A DNA stretch of 64,000 nucleotides from Sciscionella marina DSM 45152 (GTDB lineage Bacteria; Actinomycetota; Actinomycetes; Mycobacteriales; Pseudonocardiaceae), in the NCBI RefSeq assembly GCF_000379465.1, contig NZ_KB905380.1:124001-188000 (forward strand), in the 5' to 3' direction. A program made the translations under genes and the position numbers. The notes under the pieces are model-generated. The model worked only from the letters and a program-made list of their open reading frames with translations, did no database searches and was not told where the DNA came from. Of this stretch, positions 35,231 through 44,661 are shown piece after piece. Position 1 is the stretch's first letter, and each line of letters begins with the position of its first letter.

Positions 35231-35280
35231 CATCGCCGACAACGCGAAACCGTTGCAGCGCAGGTGAAATCTGGCGCGCC

Positions 35281-35727
35281 TCAGCTCCAGCGTGCCGACT
35301 TGATGTTCTTCATGGTGAGATGCGAATCCACGGTCGCGATCCCTGGAACGTCCTCGAGTCTGGTGGTCACGAAGGTCTCGAACGAGGCCAGATCTGCGGT
35401 GGCCACGCGGAGAAAATAGTCGGGCAGCCCGAACATCCGCCGGAACTCCACGACCTCGTCATAGGACGCCACGGCCGATTCGAATCGCTCCACAGTGGAC
35501 CGGTCCTTGGCCGCCAGGTTGACGTTCACGAAGACCTCGAAACCGCGGTCGATGCGATCCGGGTCGACGTGTGCGTGGTAGCCGGTGATCACGCCGGCTT
35601 CCTCGAGCCTCCGCACGCGGCGCAGGCACGGCGCCGGCGTGAGCCCTACCCGGTCGGCGAGCTCGGTGTTGGTCAGCCGGGCATCCTGGCGCAGCTGATG
35701 CACGATTGCGCGGTCGATACGATCCAT
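35281..35727 (-). CDS. Lrp/AsnC-family regulator
   Basis: A 148-residue feast/famine regulator. The helix-turn-helix is at about residues 18-40 (NTELADRVGLTPAPCLRRVR). The RAM/AsnC ligand domain spans about 65-140, ending LASFETFVTTRLEDVPGIA, in which the VTT-type ligand loop is visible. It binds an amino acid and regulates neighbouring metabolism. The ATG at 35727 has a weak ribosome site. Divergent from the MOSC gene. Confidence 0.9.
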   Translation of the reverse strand: MDRIDRAIVHQLRQDARLTNTELADRVGLTPAPCLRRVRRLEEAGVITGYHAHVDPDRIDRGFEVFVNVNLAAKDRSTVERFESAVASYDEVVEFRRMFGLPDYFLRVATADLASFETFVTTRLEDVPGIATVDSHLTMKNIKSARWS

Positions 35728-35735
35728 GATCCGAT

Positions 35736-35766
35736 TATTGCCGAACAGCCGATAAGAGCCGCAATA
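35736..35766. promoter_or_regulatory. Candidate Lrp site between the Lrp and MOSC genes
   Basis: TATTGC at 35736 and GCAATA at 35761 face each other across 19 bases in an AT-rich patch between the divergent starts. Lrp proteins favour such AT-flanked inverted repeats. Confidence 0.35.
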
Positions 35767-35826
35767 TTTGCCATCGTGTTGCGCCGCATCTGCACTAGCG
35801 TTGCTCTCCGAACGAGGAGGGAACGC

Positions 35827-36660
35827 ATGATCACCATCGCCGCGCTGCTCACCTATCCGGTGAAAGGCTGCGCGGGCCTCGAGCTGCCCGCCACACGGCT
35901 CACCGCGGCCGGGCTCGCCAACGACCGCGATTTCATGGTCGTCTCACCCGAGGGAGTGTTCCGCTCCCAGCGCCGGGACCCGCGCCTGGCCCTGATCCGC
36001 CCGGAGATCGACCCGGACGGGCACCGGCTCGCCCTGTATGCCGAGGGCTTCGAACCGGTCCCGATCACCGTGGACCGGGACGGCCCGCGCCGCACGGTCA
36101 GCCTCTTCGGCGACCAGTATCGCGGAATCGACCAGGGCGCCGCGGCCGCCCGTTGGCTCACCGCGGTACTCGGTGCGCCCAGCAGGCTGGTGCGGGTGCC
36201 GCCGGAACACGCGCGCGTCACCGATGGACGCACCCCGGGCACCTCGGGTTATGCGGACAGCTGCCCGGTGCATCTGCTGTCCACGGCCTCGCTGAACCGA
36301 CTCAACCGGCGCATCGTCGCGAACGGCAGTCCTCCGGTGCCGATGAGCAGGTTCCGCCCCAACATCGTCCTCGACGGCTGCGCGGGACCGGACCTCGAGG
36401 ACACGGCCCTGCGGATCACCGTCGGCGAGGCCGAACTCGGCTACGCCAAACCGGCCATCCGCTGTGCGGTCACCACGGTCGACCAGAAAACCGCCGCCCG
36501 CACCGGACCCGAACCCCTGCGCACCCTGGCCACCTACCGGCGGACGCCCGAAGGTCTCGCGTTCGGCGCGAAGTTCGCGGTGCTGCGTCCCGGACGGCTC
36601 GCCGTCGGCGCGGAGGCCGGTATCCACGACCACGCCGCCGGTTCGCCCGCCTGCCGGTGA
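35827..36660 (+). CDS. MOSC-domain protein
   Basis: A 277-residue protein. The MOSC N-terminal beta-barrel (about 3-115, LLTYPVKGCAGLELPATRL) precedes a MOSC domain (about 125-265) with the conserved cysteine in AIRCAVTTVDQ. The family handles sulfur or molybdenum cofactor and includes the YcbX/mARC enzymes that reduce N-hydroxylated compounds. No ferredoxin domain is fused. The ATG at 35827 follows GAGGAGGG. Confidence 0.88.
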   Translation: MITIAALLTYPVKGCAGLELPATRLTAAGLANDRDFMVVSPEGVFRSQRRDPRLALIRPEIDPDGHRLALYAEGFEPVPITVDRDGPRRTVSLFGDQYRGIDQGAAAARWLTAVLGAPSRLVRVPPEHARVTDGRTPGTSGYADSCPVHLLSTASLNRLNRRIVANGSPPVPMSRFRPNIVLDGCAGPDLEDTALRITVGEAELGYAKPAIRCAVTTVDQKTAARTGPEPLRTLATYRRTPEGLAFGAKFAVLRPGRLAVGAEAGIHDHAAGSPACR

Positions 36661-36718
36661 ACCGGACCCGTTGCCGCGTTTCACATTCACCGTGGTGCGG
36701 CTGAGTACCCTGCTGCCC

Positions 36719-37429
36719 GTGGCGAGTTTGCTGATCGTGGAGGACGACGACACCATCGGTGCGGTGTTGCGCTCGAGCTTGCGCGCGCACGGCCACGAGG
36801 TCAGCTGGTCCCTGACGGGGGAAGACGCGCTGCGGATCGCGGGCGAACGGGACTTCGAACTGGTGCTGCTCGACCTCGGCCTGCCCGGCCTGGACGGGGT
36901 CGAGGTGTGCCGCCGGTTGCGGGCGCGGCTGCCCTGGTGTGTGCTGGTGATCCTGACCGCGCGGCACGACGAGATGGACGTGGTCGTCGGCCTGGAGGCG
37001 GGCGCCGACGATTACCTGACCAAACCGGTGCGGCTCGGGGAACTGCTTGCCAGGGTGCGCGCCCATCTGCGCCGCGGCGTCTCACGCACCGAGTCCCAGC
37101 AGATGCTCGTGGTCGGGCGGCTGCGGGTGGACACCGCGGCGCGCCGGGTCTGGCTCGGTGACCGCGAGGTCGAGCTGCGCGTGAAGGAGTTCGACCTGCT
37201 CGCCCGGCTGGCCGCGGAACCGGGAGTCGCGGTCAGCAGGGGAACCCTGCTCGCGGATGTGTGGGATGAGCACTGGTTCGGCTCGACCAAGACCCTGGAC
37301 GTGCACATCGCCGCGGTGCGCCGCAAACTCGCCGAAGCGGGCGCGGCACCACAGATCAGCACGCTGCGCGGGCACGGCTACCGGATCGAACCGCCATCCG
37401 ATGCGGCCGAAGGCGATCCGGGTGCGTAA
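36719..37429 (+). CDS. OmpR-family response regulator
   Basis: A 236-residue regulator. The receiver domain (about 3-115) has phospho-acceptor Asp52 (VLLDLGLPG), switch Thr in LTARHDEMD and Lys in YLTKPVRLGEL. The winged helix (about 130-230) ends with VDVHIAAVRRKL-like text (TLDVHIAAVRRKL). The GTG at 36719 gives MASLLIVEDD. It overlaps the kinase gene by 29 bases if that starts at 37401. Confidence 0.92.
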   Translation: MASLLIVEDDDTIGAVLRSSLRAHGHEVSWSLTGEDALRIAGERDFELVLLDLGLPGLDGVEVCRRLRARLPWCVLVILTARHDEMDVVVGLEAGADDYLTKPVRLGELLARVRAHLRRGVSRTESQQMLVVGRLRVDTAARRVWLGDREVELRVKEFDLLARLAAEPGVAVSRGTLLADVWDEHWFGSTKTLDVHIAAVRRKLAEAGAAPQISTLRGHGYRIEPPSDAAEGDPGA

Positions 37430-38735
37430 CCGCATCATCGGGCTGACCGTACTCTCCGCGCTGTTGGCGATCGGCCTGTTCGGCGTGCCGCTCGCGATCG
37501 GCCTGATCCGCTACTACACCGGGGACGAGAAGACCGAACTCGAACGGGCCGCGGATGTGGCAGCGCTGGTGGTCTCCGCGCAGCCGGTGCCCGGGCATCC
37601 CGTTCCCCGGCTGCCGCGAACCGATGCGGGGACCACCGTCGCGGTGTACGGCACCGGTGGGCGCTGGCTGTTCGGTCCCGGTCCGCACGATCCGGATCCG
37701 GTGGTCACCGGCGCGGGCGACGGGGAGACTCAGTCCGATGTGGTGGGCGGGGACTTCGTGGTTGCGGTACCGGTACTGGACCGTGGGCGCGTCGCCGCCG
37801 TGGTGCGCGCGGCCACCCCGAGCGGCGAGGTCTACCAGCGCGCCGGGCTGACCTGGCTGGTGATGGCCGGGCTCGCCGTGGTCGCGATCGGGGTCGTCTA
37901 CGTGGTGGCCCGACGCCAGGCCGCGCGGCTGGCCCGGCCGCTCGAGGAGCTCTCCACCACCGCGGCACGGCTCGGCCACGGCGACTTCAGCGTCCGCGCG
38001 GAACACTCCGGGATCGCCGAGATCGACTCGGTCGGTGGCTCGCTGAACAGCACGGCTTCCCGGCTCGGTGATCTGGTGGCCAGGGAACGGGCGTTCTCCT
38101 CGGACGCCTCGCACCAGCTGCGCACCCCGCTGGCCGGCCTGCGGCTACGGCTGGAGGCCGCACTGGACACCCCGCCCGCGGATCCCGGTGCCACGCTGCG
38201 CGCCGCGATCGAGGACACCGACCGGCTGGAGCGCACGATCGACGACCTGCTCGCCCTCGCCAGGGACGCTCGCCCGCACGCCGCGCAGGTCGATCTCGAT
38301 GCGCTGCTCGCCGAGGTGCGCTCGGGCTGGGGCGGACAGTTGACCGAACGCGGCCGCGCGCTGCACATCCGGCAGGACCCCGCCGTTGCGGTGCCGCTCG
38401 CCTCCACCGCGGCGCTGCGCCAGGTGCTCACGGTGCTGCTGGACAACGCGGTCGAGCACGGCCGGGGCGCGGTCACGGTGCGCGTACGGGACGCGGGCGA
38501 GGCGGTCGCGATCGATGTAGCCGATGAGGGAGCCGGGATCAGCACCGCGGAAAACACCCTGTTCACCCGTCGCTCCGGCCGGGGACACGGCATCGGGCTC
38601 GCCCTGGCGCGCAGCCTCGCCGAGGCCGAGGGCGGGCGGCTCGGGCTCACCAGCTCCAGCCCGCCGGTGTTCACCCTGTTGCTCCGTGGCGTCACCTCCG
38701 AACCGAACACTCACCCCGGATTTGCCGACCGCTAA
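37401..38735 (+). CDS. Two-component sensor histidine kinase
   Basis: A 444-residue membrane kinase. Helix 1 is at about 11-37 and helix 2 at about 149-170, with an extracellular sensor of about 110 residues between. A HAMP segment follows (about 171-225), then the H box SSDASHQLRTPLAG with phospho-acceptor His238. The ATPase lobe has the N box LLDNAVEHG, DEGAGI and GRGHGIGLALA. GTG at 37422 is an alternative start. It pairs with the response regulator and lies just before murT-gatD, suggesting a cell-envelope signal. Confidence 0.9.
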   Translation: MRPKAIRVRNRIIGLTVLSALLAIGLFGVPLAIGLIRYYTGDEKTELERAADVAALVVSAQPVPGHPVPRLPRTDAGTTVAVYGTGGRWLFGPGPHDPDPVVTGAGDGETQSDVVGGDFVVAVPVLDRGRVAAVVRAATPSGEVYQRAGLTWLVMAGLAVVAIGVVYVVARRQAARLARPLEELSTTAARLGHGDFSVRAEHSGIAEIDSVGGSLNSTASRLGDLVARERAFSSDASHQLRTPLAGLRLRLEAALDTPPADPGATLRAAIEDTDRLERTIDDLLALARDARPHAAQVDLDALLAEVRSGWGGQLTERGRALHIRQDPAVAVPLASTAALRQVLTVLLDNAVEHGRGAVTVRVRDAGEAVAIDVADEGAGISTAENTLFTRRSGRGHGIGLALARSLAEAEGGRLGLTSSSPPVFTLLLRGVTSEPNTHPGFADR

Positions 38736-38759
38736 CCTGCCCACCGCCACGATGGGGCC

Positions 38760-40055
38760 ATGACCGCCACCCTCGAGCGCGCCCAACGGAGCGAGACCGG
38801 CAAACCGGACATGCGCCGCTCGATCCGGACCCGGTTCGCGGTCGGCGCCGGGCGGTTCGTCGCCTGGCTCTCCCGGATCGCCGGTTTCGGCGGGCACGTG
38901 ATCGGCGGCCGGATCGCCCTGCTGCTGCATCCCGGCTGCCTTGCCGAGCTCGCCTGCGGCCGGCGCATCGTGCTGGTCTCCGGGACCAACGGCAAGACCA
39001 CGACCACCGCGATGCTGACCGCCGCTTTGCGCGCCGAGGGCCCGGTGGCCAGCAACGACACCGGGGCCAACATGCTCGACGGGCTCACCTGGGTGCTGGC
39101 CACCGATCCGGCGCCGACCGTGGTCGTCGAGATCGACGAGCTGTACCTGCCCATCGCGGTGCAGCGGGTGCACCCGGTCGCGGTGGTGCTCGGCAACCTC
39201 AGCCGCGACCAGCTCGACCGGGCGGGAGAACTGCGGGACACCGCACGAAGGCTGCGTGCCCTCGCGGACTCGTTCCCCGCCCTGAGGATCGTGGCGAACT
39301 GCGAGGACCCCTATGTCGCGTTCATCGCCGCCGCCTTCCCGCGCGTGGTCTGGGTTTCGGTGGGCTCCGGATGGGACGGGGACACGGGAAACTGTCCGGC
39401 CTGCGGGCATCGGCTGGCCAAACGGAGCCCGCTGCACTGGGCGTGCGCGCGCTGCCGGACCGAGCGCCCCGATCCCGAGTGGCGGCTCACCCTGGAGGAT
39501 CCCGATACGATGCTGCGGACCCCTGAGGAGCAGCCGGTGCCGCTGCGGCCGGTGCTTCCCGGCCGGGTCAACGAACAGAACGCGGCGATGGCGGTCGCCG
39601 CGGCCCGGCTGCTCGGCGTTCCGGTCGAGCGCGCGGCCGCGGCGGCGAACCGGGTGCACGACATCGCGGGCCGCTATCGGACGATCCGGACCGAACGGCA
39701 CACCGCACGGATGATCCTCGCGAAGAACCCCGCCGGTTGGGCGGCCACCTTGGAAATCCTCGCCGCGAACCCCGCCCCGGTGATCATCTCCATCAACGCC
39801 AACGAGGCGGACGGCCGGGACACATCCTGGCTCTACGACGTGCCCTTCGAACGGCTCGCCGGGCACACGGTGCTGGCCACCGGGGCAAGGGCCGCCGATC
39901 TCGGGGTTCGGCTGAGCTACGCCGGTATCGCGCACGGCACCGAACCGGATCCGCTCGCCGCGCTCACCGCACTCGAACCCGGACCGGTGTATCTGGTCAG
40001 CGACTACTCCGGATTCGCCGAGCTGCGCAGGCGCACCGGGGACGGATCCCGGTGA
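38760..40055 (+). CDS. murT: Lipid II isoglutaminyl synthase subunit MurT (Mur ligase-like)
   Basis: A 431-residue Mur-ligase-fold enzyme. Walker A is LVSGTNGKTTTTAM (Gly78-Lys79-Thr80). A four-Cys zinc-ribbon insertion lies in NCPACGHRL and CARCRTERP (about 205-240), a hallmark of MurT. The C-terminal MurT domain includes NPAGWAATLEIL and SINANEADGRDTSWLYDV. With GatD it converts D-Glu of the peptidoglycan stem to D-isoglutamine using ATP and glutamine-derived ammonia. Located in the cytosol at the membrane. Confidence 0.95.
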   Translation: MTATLERAQRSETGKPDMRRSIRTRFAVGAGRFVAWLSRIAGFGGHVIGGRIALLLHPGCLAELACGRRIVLVSGTNGKTTTTAMLTAALRAEGPVASNDTGANMLDGLTWVLATDPAPTVVVEIDELYLPIAVQRVHPVAVVLGNLSRDQLDRAGELRDTARRLRALADSFPALRIVANCEDPYVAFIAAAFPRVVWVSVGSGWDGDTGNCPACGHRLAKRSPLHWACARCRTERPDPEWRLTLEDPDTMLRTPEEQPVPLRPVLPGRVNEQNAAMAVAAARLLGVPVERAAAAANRVHDIAGRYRTIRTERHTARMILAKNPAGWAATLEILAANPAPVIISINANEADGRDTSWLYDVPFERLAGHTVLATGARAADLGVRLSYAGIAHGTEPDPLAALTALEPGPVYLVSDYSGFAELRRRTGDGSR

Positions 40056-40858
40056 GCACCGAATCGGCGGTACGCATCGCCACGCTGTTACCGGATCTGC
40101 TCGGTACCTACGGGGATCGCGGTAACGCCACCGTGCTCGCCGCACGGTTGCACTGGCGCGGGCTCGCCGCCGAGATCCTCGAGGTGCCCAGCGACTCGCC
40201 GGTCCCGCTCGGCTGCGATATCTACCTGCTCGGCGGCGGGGAGGACGTGGCACAGGCCGAGGCGACCAGGCTGCTGCGGGCGAGCGCGTTCCCCGCGGTC
40301 GCCGGGCACGGCAGCACCGTGTTCGCCGTCTGCGCGGGACTGCAGATCCTCGGCACCACGACCGTGGACGCCTCGGGCGCACACCAGGAGGGCCTCGGCT
40401 TGCTCGACCTGGCCACCCGGCCCGGACGCCACCGATCGATCGGCGAGGTGACCGGCTGCGCGGATCCCGCGCTCGGGCTCACCGATTCCGTGCTGACCGG
40501 ATTCGAGAACCACGCCGGGATCACCGAACGCGGACCGGGGACCCGGCCGCTGGCGCGGGTCACCACCGGCACCGGGAACGGCGACGGGACCGAAGGAGCG
40601 GTGCACGGTCGGATCTTCGCGACCTACCTGCACGGCCCGGTCCTCGCGCGCAATCCCGCGCTCGCCGACCATCTGCTGCGTACCGCGACCGGGATCGAGC
40701 TGGCCCCTGTGCGTCTCCCGGATCTCGCCGCACTGCGCCGCGACGTGGTCACCGCGGCCAAGGGCACCTGGCGGCGGAGAATCCGTTCCGCGCTGCTGCC
40801 CTCCGCATGGCACACCCCCGGGGTCACGGCCCGGGATCGGCGTTCCCGGCCGCTATAG
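40052..40858 (+). CDS. gatD: Lipid II isoglutaminyl synthase glutaminase subunit GatD
   Basis: A 268-residue class I glutamine amidotransferase of the CobB/CobQ type. The nucleophile is Cys94 (FAVCAGLQILG) and the histidine His194 (ATYLHGPVLARNP); from memory S. aureus GatD uses Cys94 as well. It supplies ammonia to MurT. The GTG at 40052 overlaps the murT stop by four bases, so the two subunits are made together. The C-terminal basic tail is longer than the core family needs. Confidence 0.95.
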   Translation: MSTESAVRIATLLPDLLGTYGDRGNATVLAARLHWRGLAAEILEVPSDSPVPLGCDIYLLGGGEDVAQAEATRLLRASAFPAVAGHGSTVFAVCAGLQILGTTTVDASGAHQEGLGLLDLATRPGRHRSIGEVTGCADPALGLTDSVLTGFENHAGITERGPGTRPLARVTTGTGNGDGTEGAVHGRIFATYLHGPVLARNPALADHLLRTATGIELAPVRLPDLAALRRDVVTAAKGTWRRRIRSALLPSAWHTPGVTARDRRSRPL

Positions 40859-40937
40859 TCGCGGCATGCTTATCGATCCGGTGAATCCCGGCGGATCGCC
40901 GGGTCACCCCATGGGCACCGGCTGAATACCGCGGCTC

Positions 40938-41852
40938 ATGCTGTTCCGCCAACTCGAATACTTCGTCGCCCTGGCCAGGGAGCGCCATTTCGCCCGCGCC
41001 GCGCAGGCCTGCTACGTGTCCCAGCCCGCGCTGTCCGAGGCGGTGCGCAAACTGGAACAGGAGCTGAAGGTTCCGCTCGTTCGGCGCGGGCACAACTTCG
41101 AGGGCCTCACCCCCGAAGGCGAGCGGCTGGTGCTGTGGGCGCGGCGTATCCTCGCCGACCACGATGCGCTCAAGCAGGAGGTCACGGCGCTGCAGACCGG
41201 CCTGTCCGGCGAGCTGCGGCTCGGGGTGATCCCGGCGGCTTCCGGCACGGTCGCGCTGCTCACCGACCCGTTCTGCGCGGAACATCCCCTGGTGCGCGTG
41301 CGCCTCGAGACGAGCCTGCGCTCAGCCGATATCGTGGACCGGGTGCGCCGGTTCGAACTGGACGCCGGGATCATCTACACCAGCGGCCAGGACACCACCG
41401 ACCTCACGGTCACGACGCTCTACGAGGAGCAGCACGTCCTGCTCGCCGGCAGCGGCCTGCTGACCGGACGCCGGGAGGCGATGGGCTGGCCGGATGCGGT
41501 GGAACTGCCGCTTTGCCTGTTGCACAAGGGAATGCGCGGCCGCCAGCTGATCGATGACGCGCTCGCCGCCCGGGGCTTCGCGGTGACCCCGCAGATCGAG
41601 ACGGACTCCGTGGTCGCCCTGCTCACTCACGTCGGCACCGGACGGTGGGCGAGTATCCTCCCGGGCGGCTGGCTGCGTTCGCTGCGGCCGCCACCGGGCG
41701 CGGCACTGTTCCGGCTGGACGATCCGCCCGTCTCCGCGCTCATCGGACTGGTCACCAGTGCGGCCGAGCCGGGATCGGTGCTGACCAGCGCCTTCGCCGC
41801 GACCGCGCGGAGCACCGGCATCACCGAGGCGCTGCACTGCCCGCCCGGCTGA
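40938..41852 (+). CDS. LysR-family regulator, probably of formate dehydrogenase
   Basis: A 304-residue LysR regulator. The helix-turn-helix is at residues about 3-60 (FARAAQACYVSQPALSEAVR). The co-inducer domain spans about 90-295. It lies 140 bases upstream of the formate dehydrogenase gene on the same strand, an arrangement seen with formate-responsive LysR regulators. The ligand is inferred. CTCGCGCGAG at 41911-41920 is a palindrome in the intervening gap that could be part of a binding site. Confidence 0.88.
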   Translation: MLFRQLEYFVALARERHFARAAQACYVSQPALSEAVRKLEQELKVPLVRRGHNFEGLTPEGERLVLWARRILADHDALKQEVTALQTGLSGELRLGVIPAASGTVALLTDPFCAEHPLVRVRLETSLRSADIVDRVRRFELDAGIIYTSGQDTTDLTVTTLYEEQHVLLAGSGLLTGRREAMGWPDAVELPLCLLHKGMRGRQLIDDALAARGFAVTPQIETDSVVALLTHVGTGRWASILPGGWLRSLRPPPGAALFRLDDPPVSALIGLVTSAAEPGSVLTSAFAATARSTGITEALHCPPG

Positions 41853-41992
41853 GTCTCGATCGGTGCCGCCTATCGGCCGTTCGACACTGTGTCTTGGACA
41901 ACTCCGTGCGCTCGCGCGAGACTGAAAGCAGCCGTACCGCAAGGGTTTCGCGGGTTCCGGCCGTTCCGCACCGCTCGTAGCGAGGAGTCATC

Positions 41993-43183
41993 GTGGCCAA
42001 GGTTCTCTGTGTCCTCTACCCGGATCCGGTGACCGGGTACCCGCCGGTCTACGCCCGCGATTCGATCCCGGCACTCGGCGACTATCCGGACGGCCAGACC
42101 CAGCCTTCTCCTTCGGCGATCGACTTCACCCCCGGGCAGCTGCTCGGCTCGGTCTCCGGAGAACTGGGACTGCGCGGGTTCCTCGAAGCCCAGGGCCACG
42201 AACTGATCGTCACCTCCGACAAGGACGGCCCCGATTCGGAGTTCGAGCGGGAACTGCCGGACGCCGATGTGGTCATCTCCCAGCCGTTCTGGCCCGCCTA
42301 CCTTTCCGCCGAACGGATCGCCAAGGCGCGCAAGCTGAAGCTGGCGCTCACCGCGGGCATCGGTTCCGATCACGTGGACCTGGATGCCGCCGTGAAAGCG
42401 GGGATCACCGTCGCCGAGGTGACCTACAGCAACAGCATCAGTGTCGCCGAGCACGCGGTGATGCAGATCCTCACGCTTGTGCGCAATTTGCTCCCATCGC
42501 ACCACTGGGCGGCCACCGGCGGCTGGAACATCGCCGACTCGGTCGAGCGGGCCTATGACCTCGAGGGGATGGATGTCGGAGTGATCGCCGCGGGCCGCAT
42601 CGGCCAGGCCGTGCTGCGCCGCCTCGCCCCGTTCGGCGTGCGCCTGCACTACTTCGACACCCATCGACTGCCCACCGAACTGGAGGAACAACTCGGGCTG
42701 ACCTACCATCCCGATGCCCGCTCACTCGCCGGTTCGGTCGACGTGGTCTCCATTCACGCTCCGCTGCATCCGCAGACCCATCACCTGTTCGACGCGGAGC
42801 TGATCGGCTCGATGCGCCGGGGCTCCTACATCGTCAACACCGCACGCGCCGAGATCGTGGTGCGCGACGCCGTCGTCGAGGCCCTGGAGTCCGGACGGCT
42901 GGCCGGATACGCCGGCGATGTCTGGTACCCGCAACCACCGGCCGCGAACCACCCGTGGCGGACCATGCCGCACGAGGCGATGACACCGCACGTCTCCGGA
43001 ACCACCCTCTCGGCGCAGGCGCGCTACGCGGCGGGAACGCGCGAAATCCTCGAGGACTTCCTCGCCGGGCGCGCCATCCGCGAGGTGTACCTGATCGTCG
43101 ACGGCGGTGCGCTCGCCGGCACCGGTGCCCGTTCCTACACCGCCGACGGCAGCGCCAGCCCGGGAAGCGGCCAGACCGGGTGA
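41993..43183 (+). CDS. fdh: NAD-dependent formate dehydrogenase
   Basis: A 396-residue D-2-hydroxyacid-dehydrogenase-fold enzyme oxidising formate to CO2 with NAD. It closely follows the Pseudomonas sp. 101-type enzyme: opening MAKVLCVLYPDPVTGYP, Asn147 in YSNSIS, nucleotide loop AAGRIG (200-204), NAD-selecting Asp222, catalytic Arg285 (NTARAE) and His333 (TPHVSGTT). Thr223 replaces the usual Arg after the Asp. The C-terminal tail GGALAGTGARSYT is conserved. GTG start at 41993 with GAGGAG upstream. It yields NADH from formate released by catabolism. Confidence 0.95.
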   Translation: MAKVLCVLYPDPVTGYPPVYARDSIPALGDYPDGQTQPSPSAIDFTPGQLLGSVSGELGLRGFLEAQGHELIVTSDKDGPDSEFERELPDADVVISQPFWPAYLSAERIAKARKLKLALTAGIGSDHVDLDAAVKAGITVAEVTYSNSISVAEHAVMQILTLVRNLLPSHHWAATGGWNIADSVERAYDLEGMDVGVIAAGRIGQAVLRRLAPFGVRLHYFDTHRLPTELEEQLGLTYHPDARSLAGSVDVVSIHAPLHPQTHHLFDAELIGSMRRGSYIVNTARAEIVVRDAVVEALESGRLAGYAGDVWYPQPPAANHPWRTMPHEAMTPHVSGTTLSAQARYAAGTREILEDFLAGRAIREVYLIVDGGALAGTGARSYTADGSASPGSGQTG

Positions 43184-43269
43184 CCCGCCCATCGGCCGCG
43201 ATGTAGACATCGGATACATTCGCTCGTACCGGGTAGAGTCTCGCCGGGAACCCGTCACCGGGAGAACGA

Positions 43270-43698
43270 ATGGCCGACCTCTACCTCGCGGTCCTGCGCA
43301 CCCATCAGCGAATCTACGAGAAGACCGGCGGCGCGCTGGGGCACCGGCTGCTCGGCATGCCGACCCTGCTCCTGCGCACGATCGGCCGACGCTCCGGCCA
43401 AGCGCGCACCTCCGCGCTCGTCTACGCGCGCGAGGACGACGCCTACCTCGTCGTCGCCTCCGACGGCGGCGCCCGCACATCCCCGGCGTGGCTGCACAAC
43501 CTGCGGGCCGAACCCGAATGCGAGATCCAGATCGGCCGGAGACGAAGGCCCGCCACCGCGGAGATCGTGTCCCGGGACGACGACCGTCATGCGGCCCTGC
43601 TCGCCAAGTGCGACGCCGTCAACCGAGGACGTTATTCGGCCTATCAGCACCGTACCGAGCGGCCGATTCCCATCGTCGTGCTGACCCCGCACCGCTGA
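43270..43698 (+). CDS. Deazaflavin (F420)-dependent nitroreductase-family protein
   Basis: A 142-residue split-beta-barrel protein of the DUF385/Ddn family. MPTLLLRTIGRRSGQARTSAL and YLVVASDGGARTSPAWLHNL are the two signature stretches that bind F420 phosphate and deazaflavin. The family reduces nitro compounds or enones with F420H2, and its presence suggests that the host makes F420. The ATG at 43270 follows GGGAGAACG. Downstream of fdh by 86 bases but probably separately transcribed. Confidence 0.9.
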   Translation: MADLYLAVLRTHQRIYEKTGGALGHRLLGMPTLLLRTIGRRSGQARTSALVYAREDDAYLVVASDGGARTSPAWLHNLRAEPECEIQIGRRRRPATAEIVSRDDDRHAALLAKCDAVNRGRYSAYQHRTERPIPIVVLTPHR

Positions 43699-43719
43699 GC
43701 GCGCACCGCCTGTCGCCGG

Positions 43720-44661
43720 TCAGGAGAATCCCTCCAGTTCGGCGATCCGGCGGAACACCTCGCGAGTGTCCACCCGTTCCATCCCGGGATCGAGTTCGTA
43801 GTATACGGCGAGAATGTTCTGCGCGAGCCTGCCGCGTTCATTGAGTTCGGCGAACCGGCCGAGCGAGATGTCCCGCATCGCGTCCTCGGCGGACATCCCC
43901 CTCCGGTGCCGTTCGACGGCCTCGGTGTGCACCCACTCGAGGTAGTCGCGGACCTCCCGCACCCCGTTCTTGTCGGTCACCGGTCCGTGCCCGGGCACGA
44001 TGCGGTCGGCGTCCATGGCGAGCATCCGATCGCAGGCCGCGATCCAGTTGGTGACCGGGCCGGCCCAACTGATCGGGGTGCCGCCGATGAACAGCAGATC
44101 CCCCGCGTACAGCACGCCTTCTCCGGGCACCAGCACCACGCTGTCCCCCTCGGTGTGCGCGGGCCCGAGACAGTGCAGTTCCACCGTGGTGCCGCCGATA
44201 TCCAGCCGCAACTGCTCGGTGAAGGTCCTCGTGGCGTAGGTCGGCGTGATCGACTCGAAGTCGAACTGCCCCATGATGTGCCTGCCGAACCGGCCGATCG
44301 GGCCGTCCTGGCCGAGTACACCCTGCAGCAGCTCCGGGCCGTTGTCGGGCATCTCCGCCGCCGTCGCCGCGGAGGTGATGATCTCCGCGCCGGTGACCAG
44401 TTCATTGCCGAACCAGTGATCCCCATTGGCGTGCGTATTGACCACAGTGGACAGTGGATGCTCCGCGGTGATCGCCGCGAGCCCGTCCAGCATCTCCCTG
44501 GTCAGTCCCAGATCGAACAGCGTGTCCACGAGCAGGGATTCACGCTCACCGGTGACCAGTCCGGCATTGCTCCAGCCCCAGGAACCGTCCGGCACCAGCC
44601 AGACCCAGCACTGCTCGGAAAGCCGGTGCAGTCCCTTGGTGTACGGGATTTCCTGGGTCAT
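43720..44661 (-). CDS. MBL-fold metallo-hydrolase with HxNxDH motif
   Basis: A 313-residue metallo-beta-lactamase-fold hydrolase. The first metal motif is THANGDHWF (His77, Asn79, Asp81, His82), in which the second histidine of HxHxDH is Asn. Later ligands are GPAHTEGDSV, LLFIGG and PGHGPV. Enzymes of this subgroup hydrolyse thioester, ester or lactone bonds. The ATG at 44661 overlaps the acyl-CoA ligase stop by four bases. In this operon it could act as thioesterase or lactonase on the ligase product; that is inference. Confidence 0.87.
   Translation of the reverse strand: MTQEIPYTKGLHRLSEQCWVWLVPDGSWGWSNAGLVTGERESLLVDTLFDLGLTREMLDGLAAITAEHPLSTVVNTHANGDHWFGNELVTGAEIITSAATAAEMPDNGPELLQGVLGQDGPIGRFGRHIMGQFDFESITPTYATRTFTEQLRLDIGGTTVELHCLGPAHTEGDSVVLVPGEGVLYAGDLLFIGGTPISWAGPVTNWIAACDRMLAMDADRIVPGHGPVTDKNGVREVRDYLEWVHTEAVERHRRGMSAEDAMRDISLGRFAELNERGRLAQNILAVYYELDPGMERVDTREVFRRIAELEGFS

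Noticed and set aside
38145-40382. A 745-codon minus-strand open frame opposite the kinase end and murT
   Set aside because: Antisense to clear family members with catalytic motifs; no recognisable domain of its own.
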